From assembly GCA_032622095.1 (NCBI GenBank), contig CP136069.1:5074976-5138975 (forward strand): 64,000 nt of DNA, read 5' to 3'. Made by a program: the position numbers and the translations under genes. Under the pieces are notes generated by a model that was given only the letters and a program-made list of their open reading frames with translations, was not told the DNA's origin and did not search any database. The stretch's first letter is position 1. Every line of letters starts with the position of its first letter. Below, one piece after another: positions 11,598 to 23,087 of the stretch. This DNA is from Siphonodentalium dalli. Lineage: Eukaryota; Mollusca; Scaphopoda; Gadilida; Siphonodentaliidae.

Positions 11598-13726
11598 CTC
11601 TCCCCTGCCTAATAATAGTGATGGCCAAATAATAGTGATGGTGCACATTTTCGGGTGTTATTAATAATAGTGATGGTGCCAAATAATAGTGATGGCGCAC
11701 AATGATGGCATTTTACCATATTTCTACTATAAATGAAGCAGAATGTAGGCCTTAATTAATTTGGCATTGTTGGGCAAGTTCCCATGCATGCAAGTTGTTC
11801 TCATTGGCTCCTTTAATAATGACAGTAAGTAATTACGGTGTAAAGGCATTTGATCACCTCCACGAATGACAGGTTCGATTCCATAGATTTTGTTGAAGAA
11901 GTATCGAACTCGCCACACATTCTTCAGGAATTCTATTATTCTTAATTTCCGGTCTTCAGCTGAGATTGAATAACGCTTGTTCGGTTTTCTAAGGCTAACA
12001 CGATATTCTGTCATCCAGCCTTTTATCCACTTATCCGAGAAATGAATTTTCTGAGTTTCACTTTCACCCTCAGCCTCAGGGTCATCCGATTTGTTTTCAT
12101 CTAAATACCTGTCATAGACATAGAGTTGACGACATTTCCACTTAAACAGTTTTTTTGGGAGTCTGCCTTTAAGTGATCCCCTAACATCGACAAACCATTC
12201 AAACAAGGCCTGGCGAACTTCTACTGCAGCACTTTTTCTTCCACCACCGAATTCTCTGAACTTTGATTTTGAAGGTTTGAAGAAAATCGAGTCAGTCTCC
12301 GATTCCTTCATTTTCCTCTGGTAGGCCCTATGTACCACCATTACTGCTTTCCTGAATTCGGGATCATTGTTGGGTGAATGTTTCAATTCTGGAAACGTCT
12401 CTCGAACAGTACGGGCCAGGAACCCATCCTCACTGGATTTTTGGGACACTTTCTCATACTTTTGCTTTCGACTGTTCCATTTTATTTCAGCTTCCTTTTT
12501 TTTCTCATCACATTCTTGTTTTATTTTGACTGCTCTGTCGGCAAGTTGATTCTTTTGTTGTAACGAATATTTCTTTTTCTTTTTCCACGTTTGAGTGTGA
12601 GGTTCACCCATCTTGAGGTCCACAAACAAAAACAAAACTATTTTAATTTTCCCATTTTCGTCTGCTGTAGAATTATTTTAAATTCCAGATTGGAAACAAA
12701 AACGGAACAATAACGGAACGCGCGGTTTGAAATGCTGTAATGGAGCTTATAAAACGGACCACATTAATTCAACCAGTTCTATAATGCGAAAAACAAATAT
12801 AGTGGGGAAACTTCTATTATTATTTATGATAAATAAAGTTCGGCATTTTGATCAGTGACAATGAGTAAAAGGTGGAACTTGCGGGAAATTAGTTGGCATA
12901 TCGGTTGCATCATCCATCAATATTTCGCTCGAGATGTAAATTAGAGTTATCTTTCTTATGTCGCACATCGGCTATTTAAAATCCGACATAAAACTTAAAT
13001 CCGACATAAAACGTAAGTTGTGGTTAATAATGTGGAACTGTTGCCAAGTCATCGCATTCATAATTAAACTGTGCTTTGAATACACGGACATGTTATTGTA
13101 TTGCTTTATTGCATAGATTTAAATACATGTTCCTCTGTACACACAGAAGCTACTGCGGTGTCGTAACTTTCCATTTATAGCCAAAACCAGTCACGCATGT
13201 GTGCACACGACTCACAGCTTCTGTGTCTTCATGATAGCGCATAATTGGGTCACGATAACAGTATTGTTTGGAGAAGTCGGCCACGTCAAGTTAAATTAGT
13301 TCATCAGTTGTCACTCAGATTAGTTTCACTGATTATTTTATAATATAAGCCTGGTGATGTGATTTTAGCATTAAGTCCCGTTTTGATAGAAGTCGGTTCC
13401 GTCCCAACGATAATTAGTTGTCACTGTGTGATTATAAGCTTTGATGAGTTGTAATTAACTGCGATAATCCGTCTGTTTATACACGGACATCATGATCTAG
13501 AGGCCTAAATCCTGTTAGGAATGAGATTCTCCCACATTCCTGTCAACTTGTCAAGTGCACTTCTATTTTTTTTAGTGAGCTGCACGTTTTTTCTAACTTT
13601 TTGACTGAAAATTCCGCGACTTTGCAAGAACTTTAAATAATCGTGATGGCGCCTAATAATCGTGATGCTGTCGTATTTTTCTTTAAATAAATAAACGTGA
13701 CGTCACGTTTATTTGGCAGGAGAGAG
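11598..13726. mobile_element. TA-flanked DNA transposon, pogo/CENP-B-like, deleted
   Basis: The ends are CTCTCCCCTGCCTAATAA and, reverse-complemented, CTCTCTCCTGCCAAATAA, each preceded by TA (11596-11597 and 13727-13728), giving a 2129-bp element with a TA duplication as in Tc1/mariner/pogo groups. Near the left end AATAATAGTGATGG occurs four times. Near the right end AATAATCGTGATG occurs twice in the same orientation, next to a perfect palindrome AAACGTGACGTCACGTTT. It carries one transposase fragment on the minus strand. Confidence 0.75.
11727..12635 (-). pseudogene. Truncated CENP-B/pogo-like transposase (302 codons)
   Basis: Residues 15-60 are strongly basic and probably helical. Residues 130-222 resemble a CENP-B-type DNA-binding helix-turn-helix (RQALFEWFVDVRG, then FSDKWIKGWMTEYRVSLRK). 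Residues 245-268 (KIYGIEPVIRGGDQMPLHRN) look like the start of a DDE catalytic domain, with D261 a candidate first acidic residue. The last ~30 residues do not look conserved, and only ~130 bp remain before the transposon end, too little for the rest of the catalytic domain. The gene is therefore C-terminally deleted. Family assignment is from pattern only; another DDE group is possible. Confidence 0.6.
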
Positions 13727-13728
13727 TA

Positions 13729-14935
13729 ACTTACTAAGTAACCTAATTTCGCGTCAATGACAATGAATTATATTGAATAGAATTAATTGAATGTTTTCAG
13801 GCGGAAAACACTTAAATATTATAATATATAAATTATAATACAGACTATTATTGTATTAGTATTACAGTAAATTATACTCACTTTGTGATCATCTTGTTTC
13901 AAGTTCGATCTGTATCTGTATGTTGGTCGGTGTAGGAGCCTTGATTTGGCTGTAGGATCACCGTTGGACGACTTACGCTGTTAATGTTGTTGTTGATGTT
14001 AAATCACATGCGCTGGCCGTGTCCTCCATGCAGGTGGTTCCATTCAATTTCAATGATTGTTTTGACAAAGAATGAGTTTTTTACTGTTTGTCCTTATTCA
14101 GTTATTGTTTCATAGGAAAGCTTCAACTAGTTATAAGAGGACGAAAGTCTTGTAAATATTCTGAGATCTATCTTCTATTCAGGTTGAAATGAAACTCAGT
14201 GAAATTTGCCCGCGTGAATTAGAGTTTGGCATCCGCAGGACACCTGATTCTCAAAGAACACAGAATCTTGAGTGACAGCAATTAAAAATTTGGCAAAATG
14301 TATTATCCCCGACACGGAGTATGACCTTTACCTTTATGTGCAGAGCCAATCAGAGCACGTCCATAGCACATGTGCCCACCGGGGCCTATGCTTAAGCCAT
14401 TCTATTTTTAGATACTGAGTTATTTGGCAACGTACTTATTAAGCAGAACACCGGATTTCCTTCCGAACCTCACAACATTGATTACAGGGTGTGAAGATAG
14501 TGTTACGATTTCTCTGATATAACGAAGATTTTTTTTTTAATTTATTGTAAAAATAGACAAAACAGCGCAATTTTTCATTTTTTTTTTGCTTCACTTAAAG
14601 GTACGGTTGGCCTTGGCGGTGGGTATCCTGTGAAAATATTTCCAACCGTCAAAAACCGCCACAAACAGAAAGAACATCAAAATGTAGACAGACTTTGTCC
14701 GTATACAAATAAGAAATATCGCATAAACAGTATGTTATTGTCATATGGTTGACCATTGTTATGTAAACAAAAGCATAAAAAGTTACCTTTCTGGTGTTTG
14801 TTTATATTATGATGGTAAACATAAAGAGCGTTCTCTGTGGGTGAATTCCTGATATGGAACTAATAAAGAGCGTTTATGCCATTTGTGTGTGATTAGCCAG
14901 TAGCATTGTGCTGTCTTCTGTAACACAACCAGGCT
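13729..14935. other. No recognisable gene
   Basis: AT-rich sequence. ATAAAGAGCGTTT occurs twice (near 14823 and 14866) and recurs near 24945 and, inverted, near 28970 and 29125, hinting at a dispersed element end that I cannot delimit. Confidence 0.4.
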
Positions 14936-16065
14936 CTTGCTTAGGTAAAATATAGTAGGTCTTTATGATAACATGATGTTTACGCGATGGTCATGGATAT
15001 ATGAACGAAACTGTATGCGTTTTTCTGTTTTTTTCTGTTTACGGTGATTGGAACAAATATGAATATTTTCGACAACTAAGGCCTCACGTGCCTTTAATGG
15101 GCGATAGATCAATATTGTTTTGACCAGGGATATCGCATATGGTCTAGAAAAGTCGGATATATATACCACATAGGACAATACGCTGTATATGCCATTATAT
15201 TTAACACGTCTGTGTTATGTAAAATTAGTTCAACCCTCACCCCAAAAGTCACTCTTTATGGGGAATTCGGCACAAAAGAATACAAAAGCACATGTATTCG
15301 GGATATTTTTGTGCTACGATATAGCAGGTTACATACTTATAATACAAAGTACTGAAATTCCATGACTGCTGTGATAGATGTAAAAATTTCTTAAATTTAC
15401 TTGGAAAATAGACAAAAAATAATTCATTTTTAGTTGTTTCGCCACTCTTAATAGGCGACTATTCAATATTGCATTGAATGGAGATCCCGTATATAATCTA
15501 GAAATTTGTGGAAATATATACCGCATATGATTGTAGGATAATGACGTCAGTCTTTGTCATAGATGCTATGTGGTGGTAGATTGTGTCACCCCACCCCACA
15601 ATTCAGGGGATAAAATCAGTTTTAGAAATTTCTGTATGGCAGAATACAAAAGCACAACAACTCTGAAATGTTTTGTGCTATTATATTGCAGTCTACCCAC
15701 TTCAAGATATACATTGTGATAACGCCATGGTATCATTTACAGAATCTGATGGCAATATTTCGGAGTGTTCTGATGAAAGTAATCCGAAAATCGTGAAATT
15801 TAAACTTGTTTTGCCCCTCTACATGGATGATAATTCAATTCCATTTTGAACAATAATCCAGGACAAACTCTCAAGAGTTGACGAGACACATGATGCATAT
15901 GAATGTTGTCGGATTGTATCATCTTCTGTCGCATTTGTTTGGTTACGTTATTGCACCCTCGCCCCAATAATACAATACATCGCAAGATGAGACAAACACG
16001 GAATATTCCTATATACATTTCTGCATTGTACACACACCTTATCAAGCTGAGGCGTTTGTTAGTTA
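14936..16065. repeat. Left arm of a long inverted repeat: about three ~370-bp tandem units
   Basis: Tandem units recur with anchors such as GCTACGATATAGCAGG (15310) and GCTATTATATTGCAGTC (15687). Reverse-complemented, they match the array at 18830-20000, for example GGTGACACAATCT and AGGGGCAAAAC followed by TTTAAA. Pairing is clear but diverged, so this is an old structure. Confidence 0.75.
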
Positions 16066-16560
16066 CTTGAGTTGTATAAATTACATCATTGTATATGTTT
16101 GCTTCGCATAATATAGCTTCACAGTTGTATAGGATTATACGTATTGGAAGGTTTATTGATTGTTAATAGCCAGGTTCAGCCACAGTACATGTAACTTGCA
16201 ACGTGTGTTGTCATTGCCAACGAAATCACCTGACTCACATGACCATTCCGCCTACACGTACACCATCAAACAACCGTTTAGACGTTTTGTGTCAAATGTG
16301 CAGCATTGCGAAATGTGTATCAGAGAGGTGTCCAATCGTTATGTCAATCGACGAACCTGTGCTTATAGTGAACTTTTGTTAAATTCTTCAGCAGCAGCGG
16401 TGACCACACCGTTACTTTTCCCAACAGGGTTGTTGGTACGACTTCCTTTACATATCGTAGGTCGTCTGGACCCTGGAACCGATGGAAGCCAAAGTTTGTT
16501 TGCATCTGGGTGCAGAAATGTTCTCCAATGCGGGAGCATAGCCCACTCTTCTTCGATACA
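16066..16560. other. Loop DNA of the inverted repeat, no recognised gene
   Basis: Open frames of up to about 138 codons exist on both strands, but no motif or splice structure stands out. Confidence 0.35.
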
Positions 16561-16680
16561 CATGGAGGGTTTTTAACATCCAATGGGAATGAACTACACA
16601 CATGGAGGGTTTTTAACATCCAATGGGCATGAACTACACACATGGAGGGTTTTTAACATCCAATGGGCATGAACTACACA
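16561..16680. repeat. 40-bp tandem repeat, three copies
   Basis: The unit CATGGAGGGTTTTTAACATC-CAATGGGCATGAACTACACA occurs at 16561, 16601 and 16641 with a single base difference in the first copy. It is recently duplicated. Confidence 0.95.
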
Positions 16681-17587
16681 AGAGACGGCGCAGCCATTAA
16701 GGTGAGCTCGCGATCTCACCAAATCTAGTCATGGCTCAACCCCTGCAAGTTGAGCCAATGGGTCGTGTTGGGAATGAACCTGCATCCACCTGTGACTCGA
16801 TGTTTCCCCCGAGGGCTGCCACTTCCCTTTATAATCATATAATAGAATATTTTTTTTACATCAACAATACTGTACAAACACTCTTTCTGTGGCTCTCCTA
16901 TCTGGGAGTCATCATCCACGATTCTGCCCTATGGGGATCTTCCCACAGTATGTGGGGTTTTGATGCGTCACGAGCTTCTTGGTCACAGCCATTAAATCGA
17001 TTCTTGTCATCAACCTTGCAATGCTCTTTAATTATACCTATCGTCATTGGATCTCCCTTGGTGTACCCATGTCGCCATTTCTGGGTTGGGCCATATTTCT
17101 TGGAATATGATGAGGAACAGATGCCGTAATATCTCCAAGGCCTTGATCATTACATGTCGGATTTCTCTGACCGCGTATGTCTGTCATTGTGTCAGGAAGA
17201 ATATATTTCTCTGTGCATTTGGTTTCCCTTCAAGATAGGGTGCTTTTGGTTCAGCTCTCATCCCCATTGTTTATGGTAGCAGAAACTACTGCTGTATTCC
17301 CATGTGATCATGCATACCCATAATTGGTTCAGTAAGCTTTCTGAGCATTTGTGAATTTTTAGAACTTCCAGGAGTCACATGGCATATTCTGCCAAAATAT
17401 GTGTTCTCTCCCATAGCTGGTGCTTTATCCGTGCTGCTTATTCCACTTCCTTTTGGGGAATTTGTTTTGATGTGCCCTGAAAAGTGACGAGAAGATACTA
17501 TCGCTGGCAGAGTTTATGATGAGTCAGAAGATACAACTCGGTATGCCTTATTCGCTTCGTTGGACTCAATGATCAGCAGCCCGTGTG
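16681..17587. other. Decayed DNA downstream of the retrotransposon protease
   Basis: On the minus strand this is where the rest of a Gypsy-type pol would follow. I see no recognisable reverse transcriptase or integrase motif and several stops, so it is deleted or degraded beyond recognition. A short palindrome GGTGAGCTCGCGATCTCACC lies at about 16701. Confidence 0.35.
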
Positions 17588-18060
17588 CTATATCGTTATG
17601 TAACATATGGCATATGGGGCGTCCACAACAATATGATGCTTTCTTATAGTATCTAGGCCAAGACTTCCGTCTTGGCTTATGTCAACCACTATCATGCGCT
17701 GTTTCATAGTATCATCTTCGACCACTATCTCACATTCTGCTGCACCATGGTAATATATTTTGATTCCATTTATTGTCTCCAAATCACCATATAGATGGGT
17801 ATCCAGTTTCGGTTTATCTTCCGATAAGTAGTCATACAGTTTCTTTGAGAGCATGGAAACTGTTGCTCCAGTACCAATCAGAAACCTCACTGGCTGCCAA
17901 TGGAGATTGCAATCTAAACACAGGCCTCCCTCTTCAGAAGAATTGTATCTAACAAACTCCTTGGAGTTACGATGTCCACTTGTATTCTGCTGGTCTCCCC
18001 TACAACGATAGGCATTAGGACACATGTCGCGTGGATTGTGAGAAGTTCTGCATCTAGTGC
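17588..18060 (-). pseudogene. Gypsy-type retrotransposon zinc-knuckle and retropepsin remnant
   Basis: The N-terminal part resembles a degenerate zinc knuckle (CRTSHNPRDMCP spanning the start of the frame). Residues 48-60 of the 145-codon frame read FLIGTGATVSMLS, the position of the retropepsin D(T/S)GA active site, but the catalytic aspartate is glycine. GSLGLDTIRKHH near residue 120 matches the downstream hydrophobic-Gly motif. The protease could not work as encoded. The frame closes at 17588 with no polymerase following. Confidence 0.75.
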
Positions 18061-18198
18061 GTTTGTGTTATAATCAGGATTATCATTATAATTATGTCTC
18101 CATTGTCTATCGTCACGACAGTCCCTCCAGGACTCATTTGTGTTACTCTTTTTCTCCTTGTTTTTGTTCTCCTTTTCTCCTTGTTTTGGTTCTCCAAG

Positions 18199-18686
18199 TC
18201 ATTCTTTGTTTATCTCCAAATTACTCCTCTTCACATCAGTCAACATTTGTTTTATCTCCTTCATCTCAACGATGGACTGTGATGTCTGGGACGGTTGTGA
18301 GCTATCCTGAGTTTTCCCATTAGAACCAGTTTGGGGCTTCAGTTCATATATTATCTTTTTGAGTTCTTCAAACTCTATATTTTTGTGTTGGGTCTGCTTC
18401 ATTTACTGCCCTAGCATAGTCTTTAGCCCTATGTTTTTCAGACTTGGCAAAAGCCTCTAATTCAACTGCTTGTTATGCTCTCGCCAAGAGAGCCCGGTCG
18501 TGCTTGTTTTACCCTGAGCCGTATATCTGGATCATACAACCCACCAATGAATTGGTCCTTTGCCAAGGTGTCTCTCGATTCATGTGATGCAGTATGATAT
18601 GCCATATTGGCCAGACGTCGGATGCTTTGTCCCATTTCAGGTAGACTATCTGCAGCCCTTTGTCGTCGTTCACGCAATTGTACCAT
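18199..18686 (-). pseudogene. Gypsy-type gag remnant in two frames
   Basis: The 18462-18686 segment encodes a gag-like helical stretch, including LRERRQRAADSLPEMGQSIR and AKDQFIGGLYDPDIRLRV, typical of the capsid region in Gypsy elements. A second, lysine-rich segment (18199-18402) in another frame may be the gag linker. Frames are interrupted between the two parts. It lies just upstream of the protease on the same strand. No long terminal repeats flank it. Confidence 0.65.
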
Positions 18687-18829
18687 ATAAAAGTCAGTCT
18701 GGTTTTTGGCAACAAATCGGCCTTCTATCGCAGCAACAGGAACGTTGTAGTCTTGTTCTCGTCCGTGTGTTCGTCTTATCTTGCTATTTACTGTATTATT
18801 GCATGGGATAGGGAATACATAAATGTATC

Positions 18830-20000
18830 AAAATACAACAACTACGATAGTGGATGATAATACGCATCAACAGTCATATATACTATATGTCTTGACAAGA
18901 GCAACTGTTGAAATCTTTCCCTAGATCCGTGTTCAAAAACAAAATTAAATTATCACCCATATATATATAAAGCAGAGGGGCAAAAACGTTTAAAATGTAC
19001 GATTTTTCGGTCTACTTTCACCATGAATCTCAGAAATCTTGCCATCTATATAAACAACATCTTCAAATTGGGCATATATCTAGGAGTATATAAGTGTGTA
19101 CAATACTATATCATAGCACAGAATACTCCCAGTTCTAAAACTGTCTTTTTGCTGTTCTAAAACCTGACCTTTTTGCTGATTTGTTTGATGAGAGGTGACA
19201 CAATCTTACACAATACAGCACCTATCACAAAGGATGATATAATTGGCTTATGACCATATGCCGTGAACATTTCCACAAATTTCCAGGGTATTTCTGAGAT
19301 CCTTCGTCAAAGCAATATTGAATTATGACCCATTAAGAGGGCAAAACAATTGAAAATCAACATTTGTTTTTGTCTATTTTCACAATAAATCTCAGACATT
19401 TTGCCATCTATGAACGAAATCATGGCGTTACCATACTTAGTATATAAGTATGTAGACTGCTATATCTTAGCAGGAAGATATCCCAAATTCTCTGATTTTT
19501 TATTTCGTTTTGCTGAATTTCCCCAAAACAGTGACTTTTTGCTGAATTTTGGGGTGAGGGTGATACAATCTTACATAACACATAACTTATTGAATATGTT
19601 GACATAAACAACATGTTGTCATATGCGGAATATATCTCCGCAGTTTTCTACACTATATTGAAGATCGCAAGTCAAAACAATATTGAACTATTCCTAATTA
19701 AGTGGGCCAAAAATATTGAAAATTTGCGTTTTTTGGGTATATTGTTACAAAAAATCTCAGAAATCTTGATAACTTTCAACGAAATCGAGAACTATCATAT
19801 TAGAAATATAGAAGTATATATAGAATACAATATCTTGGCGTAAACAAATCGCGTTTCTCTACAATTGTGTTGCTCTTCGCCGCATTTATAAAAGATAGCG
19901 ATTTTTACTGATTTTTGCCGCTTAAACCTTTCAAAATCATCTTTTGCATTATTTGTATATTTCACACCGGGTCCTATCCGGTGCACAATGTTATAACCTT
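18830..20000. repeat. Right arm of the long inverted repeat: ~360-bp tandem units
   Basis: The anchor GCCATCTAT recurs near 19044 and 19404, with a diverged third unit near 19763, giving a period of about 360 bp. The inner edge (18830-19010) pairs with 15785-15990 of the left arm in inverted orientation. Arms and ~2.8-kb loop together span about 14936-20000. Confidence 0.75.
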
Positions 20001-20698
20001 CAAAATGATGTATCACAAGCCCGTGTGTGGTGCCGATGGACTAAACTCCTACTTCTATTGAGCTTTTTGAGTTTGTCCGCTGTGCACACTATATGTTCAC
20101 AAACCTGGGTACCCTGTCAGGGAAATACGCGGCTTATAAATGTCCATGATTTGCTAAATATATGGAGTGTTTAGTATCTAAATCATATGTTCTAAATGGG
20201 AATTTTTGGGACGGATTTAAAAGTCGACCGAACTGCGACCCGGAGGCCGAGTCCGGTAAAAGGTGTAGTTGGGAATTTCAATTTCGTTTATTGTCCTTTA
20301 CATTATTATGTCAATAATGTTGATTTTTGGTTTGTCACAATTTGCCATATATGACAATTAAGCTCTGTCAATTACAAATAAAAGAAATGACAAAGATAAT
20401 TTGTAAGTCTTTAAAATATATTTCAACTTTTATAGACATTTTTCGTTCTGCAGCCCACTGGGGGTTGTGATCGGAGACGGCCGAGTCGGCCGCCGGTTCG
20501 TTAATTAGGTGCTGGTTGTTATTGTTATTTTAACGGAATTCTGAGTTGGTCATTCGCGAAACAAATATATTTTATATTCTATAATTACAATCATGGGTAT
20601 ATAATATATTATCTTGAGCCCGTTACCATTTCTGACATCGGTTTTCTTGTGTGTTCTGGTCGGCATTTCTGTGTTCATTCGCGGCGACCTATAAGAAT
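20001..20698. other. Non-coding DNA with a small GC-rich palindrome
   Basis: CGGCCGAGTCGGCCG is near 20478. No coding signal. Confidence 0.4.
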
Positions 20699-22324
20699 AT
20701 GAATAGTAAGAGTAATATAATAGTAATAATAACACTGATGGTAATAAGAGTAATATAATAGTAATAATAACACTGATGGTAATAAGAGTAATATAATAGT
20801 AATAATAACACTGATGGTAATAAGAGTAATATAATAGTAATAAGAACACTGATGGTAATAATAACACTGATGGTAATAAGAACACTGATGGTAATAATAA
20901 CACTGATGGTAATAAGAACACTGATGGTAATAAGAACACTGATGGTAATAAGAACACTGATGGTAATAATAACACTGATGGTAATAAGAACACTGATGGT
21001 AATAAGAACACTGATGGTAATAAGAACACTGATGGTAATAATAACACTGATGGTAATAAGAACACTGATGGTAATAATAACACTGATGGTAATAAGAACA
21101 CTGATGGTAATAAGAACACTGATGGTAATAAGAACACTGATGGTAATAAGAGTAATATAATAGTAATAAGAACACTGATGGTAATAAGAGTAATATAATA
21201 GTAATAATAACACTGATGGTAATAAGAGTAATATAATAGTAATAATAACACTGATGGTAATAAGAACACTGATGGTAATAAGAGTAATATAATAGTAATA
21301 ATAACACTGATGGTAATAAGAACACTGATGGTAATAAGAGTAATATAATAGTAATAAGAACACTGATGGTAATAAGAGTAATATAATAGTAATAATAACA
21401 CTGATGGTAATAAGAACACTGATGGTAATAAGAGTAATATAATAGTAATAATAACACTGATGGTAATAAGAGTAATATAATAGTAATAATAACACTGATG
21501 GTAATAAGAGTAATATAATAGTAATAATAACACTGATGGTAATAAGAACACTGATGGTAATAAGAGTAATATAATAGTAATAATAACACTGATGGTAATA
21601 AGAACACTGATGGTAATAAGAGTAATATAATAGTAATAAGAACACTGATGGTAATAAGAGTAATATAATAGTAATAATAACACTGATGGTAATAAGAACA
21701 CTGATGGTAATAAGAGTAATATAATAGTAATAATAACACTGATGGTAATAAGAACACTGATGGTAATAAGAGTAATATAATAGTAATAAGAACACTGATG
21801 GTAATAAGAGTAATATAATAGTAATAAGAACACTGATGGTAATAAGAGTAATATAATAGTAATAAGAACACTGATGGTAATAAGAACACTGATGGTAATA
21901 AGAGTAATATAATAGTAATAAGAACACTGATGGTAATAAGAACACTGATGGTAATAAGAGTAATATAATAGTAATAATAACACTGATGGTAATACGAACA
22001 CTGATGGTAATAAGAGTAATATAATAGTAATAAGAACACTGATGGTAATAAGAGTAATATAATAGTAATAAGAACACTGATGGTAATAAGAGTAATATAA
22101 TAGTAATAAGAACACTGATGGTAATAAGAGTAATATAATAGTAATAAGAACACTGATGGTAATAAGAGTAATATAATAGTAATAAGAACACTGATGGTAA
22201 TAAGAGTAATATAATAGTAATAATAACACTGATGGTAATAAGAGTAATATAATAGTAATAATAACACTGATGGTAATAAGAGTAATATAATAGTAATAAG
22301 AACACTGATGGTAATAAGAGTAAT
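20699..22324. repeat. 1.6-kb minisatellite of two alternating modules (18 and 20 bp)
   Basis: Module A is GTAATAAGAACACTGATG (or GTAATAATAACACTGATG, 18 bp) and module B GTAATAAGAGTAATATAATA (20 bp). They alternate as B, AB, AAB and longer A runs, showing higher-order duplication. All three minus-strand frames stay open for more than 500 codons only because neither module contains a reverse-strand stop. I do not regard these as proteins. Confidence 0.97.
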
Positions 22325-22861
22325 TGTGAATTTTCGTTCGCGGCAAATTTGAGCAAGTACCAGTCTTTTACGTTCAATTTAAATTCACGGCGCGCATTAT
22401 ATTTTTCACATTTATATCGAAAGCATATATACTTCTCTTAGAAATGATGAAATTGTTAAATATATTTTTCACATTTATATCGAAAGCGTATACTTCTCAG
22501 AACTATAAACGAGGAAATTGTTAATTTTTCTGGTGTGATTTTTGTTCTATAGATATATTGTTTTACCAAGACCCAGAATAAATTAGTGATATATACAGTT
22601 TCGTTTACACAGCGGTACCCAATTATCATTGTTCGGTTCATGCAGTCGCTTGCAATTTGACGTTGTTCCAGTTAGGTACCCCGCACAGAAATGTATCTAT
22701 CTTTCAGAAAAATTTGAACGTGTTCACATTCCCAAAATATATGTAGATTACGGAGTGGTGCCATTTGTTGTTGGGGGGGGGGTGGTTATTGAACGGAAAA
22801 ATCCCAAATCCAACTTCACCGGCCGTATAGAGGCTTGCGTGTATTATGTGCTACTCTGCCC
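22325..22861. other. Non-coding DNA with a ~70-bp tandem duplication (22405-22530)
   Basis: CACATTTATATCGAAAGC occurs twice, each followed by TATACTTCTC and GAAATTGTTAA. A nine-base G run lies near 22774. No gene. Confidence 0.5.
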
Positions 22862-22933
22862 CTTGGATCATATCTTGGATCATATCTTGAATCATATCTT
22901 GGATCATATCTTGGATCATATCTTGGATCATAT
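22862..22933. repeat. 12-bp tandem repeat, six copies
   Basis: TTGGATCATATC is repeated six times with one G-to-A variant in the third copy. Confidence 0.95.
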
Positions 22934-23087
22934 AAAAAATTTCAAGGATTTTCTACTAAGTTTTTCAAGTTCTCAACCCCAACAATTGTTGAAAAATTCA
23001 AGTTAATTATGCCTTGCCTGGCACAGCATTAGTTTTGTTATTATCATTAAATAAGACGAAGCAGTAGTTTATATATGAAAGCTATAC

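Noticed and set aside
16690-16800. Possible tRNA gene on the minus strand (GGTTCATTCCC resembles a B box)
   Set aside because: No acceptor stem or anticodon arm could be formed around it and no A box is present.
16725-17238. Retrotransposon reverse transcriptase or integrase
   Set aside because: I expected pol downstream of the protease but found no YxDD-type or zinc-binding motif in any minus frame.
20550-22377. Minus-strand open frames of 530-598 codons
   Set aside because: They exist only because the 18- and 20-bp tandem modules lack stops in reverse. All three frames are open at once and encode low-complexity hydrophobic repeats.
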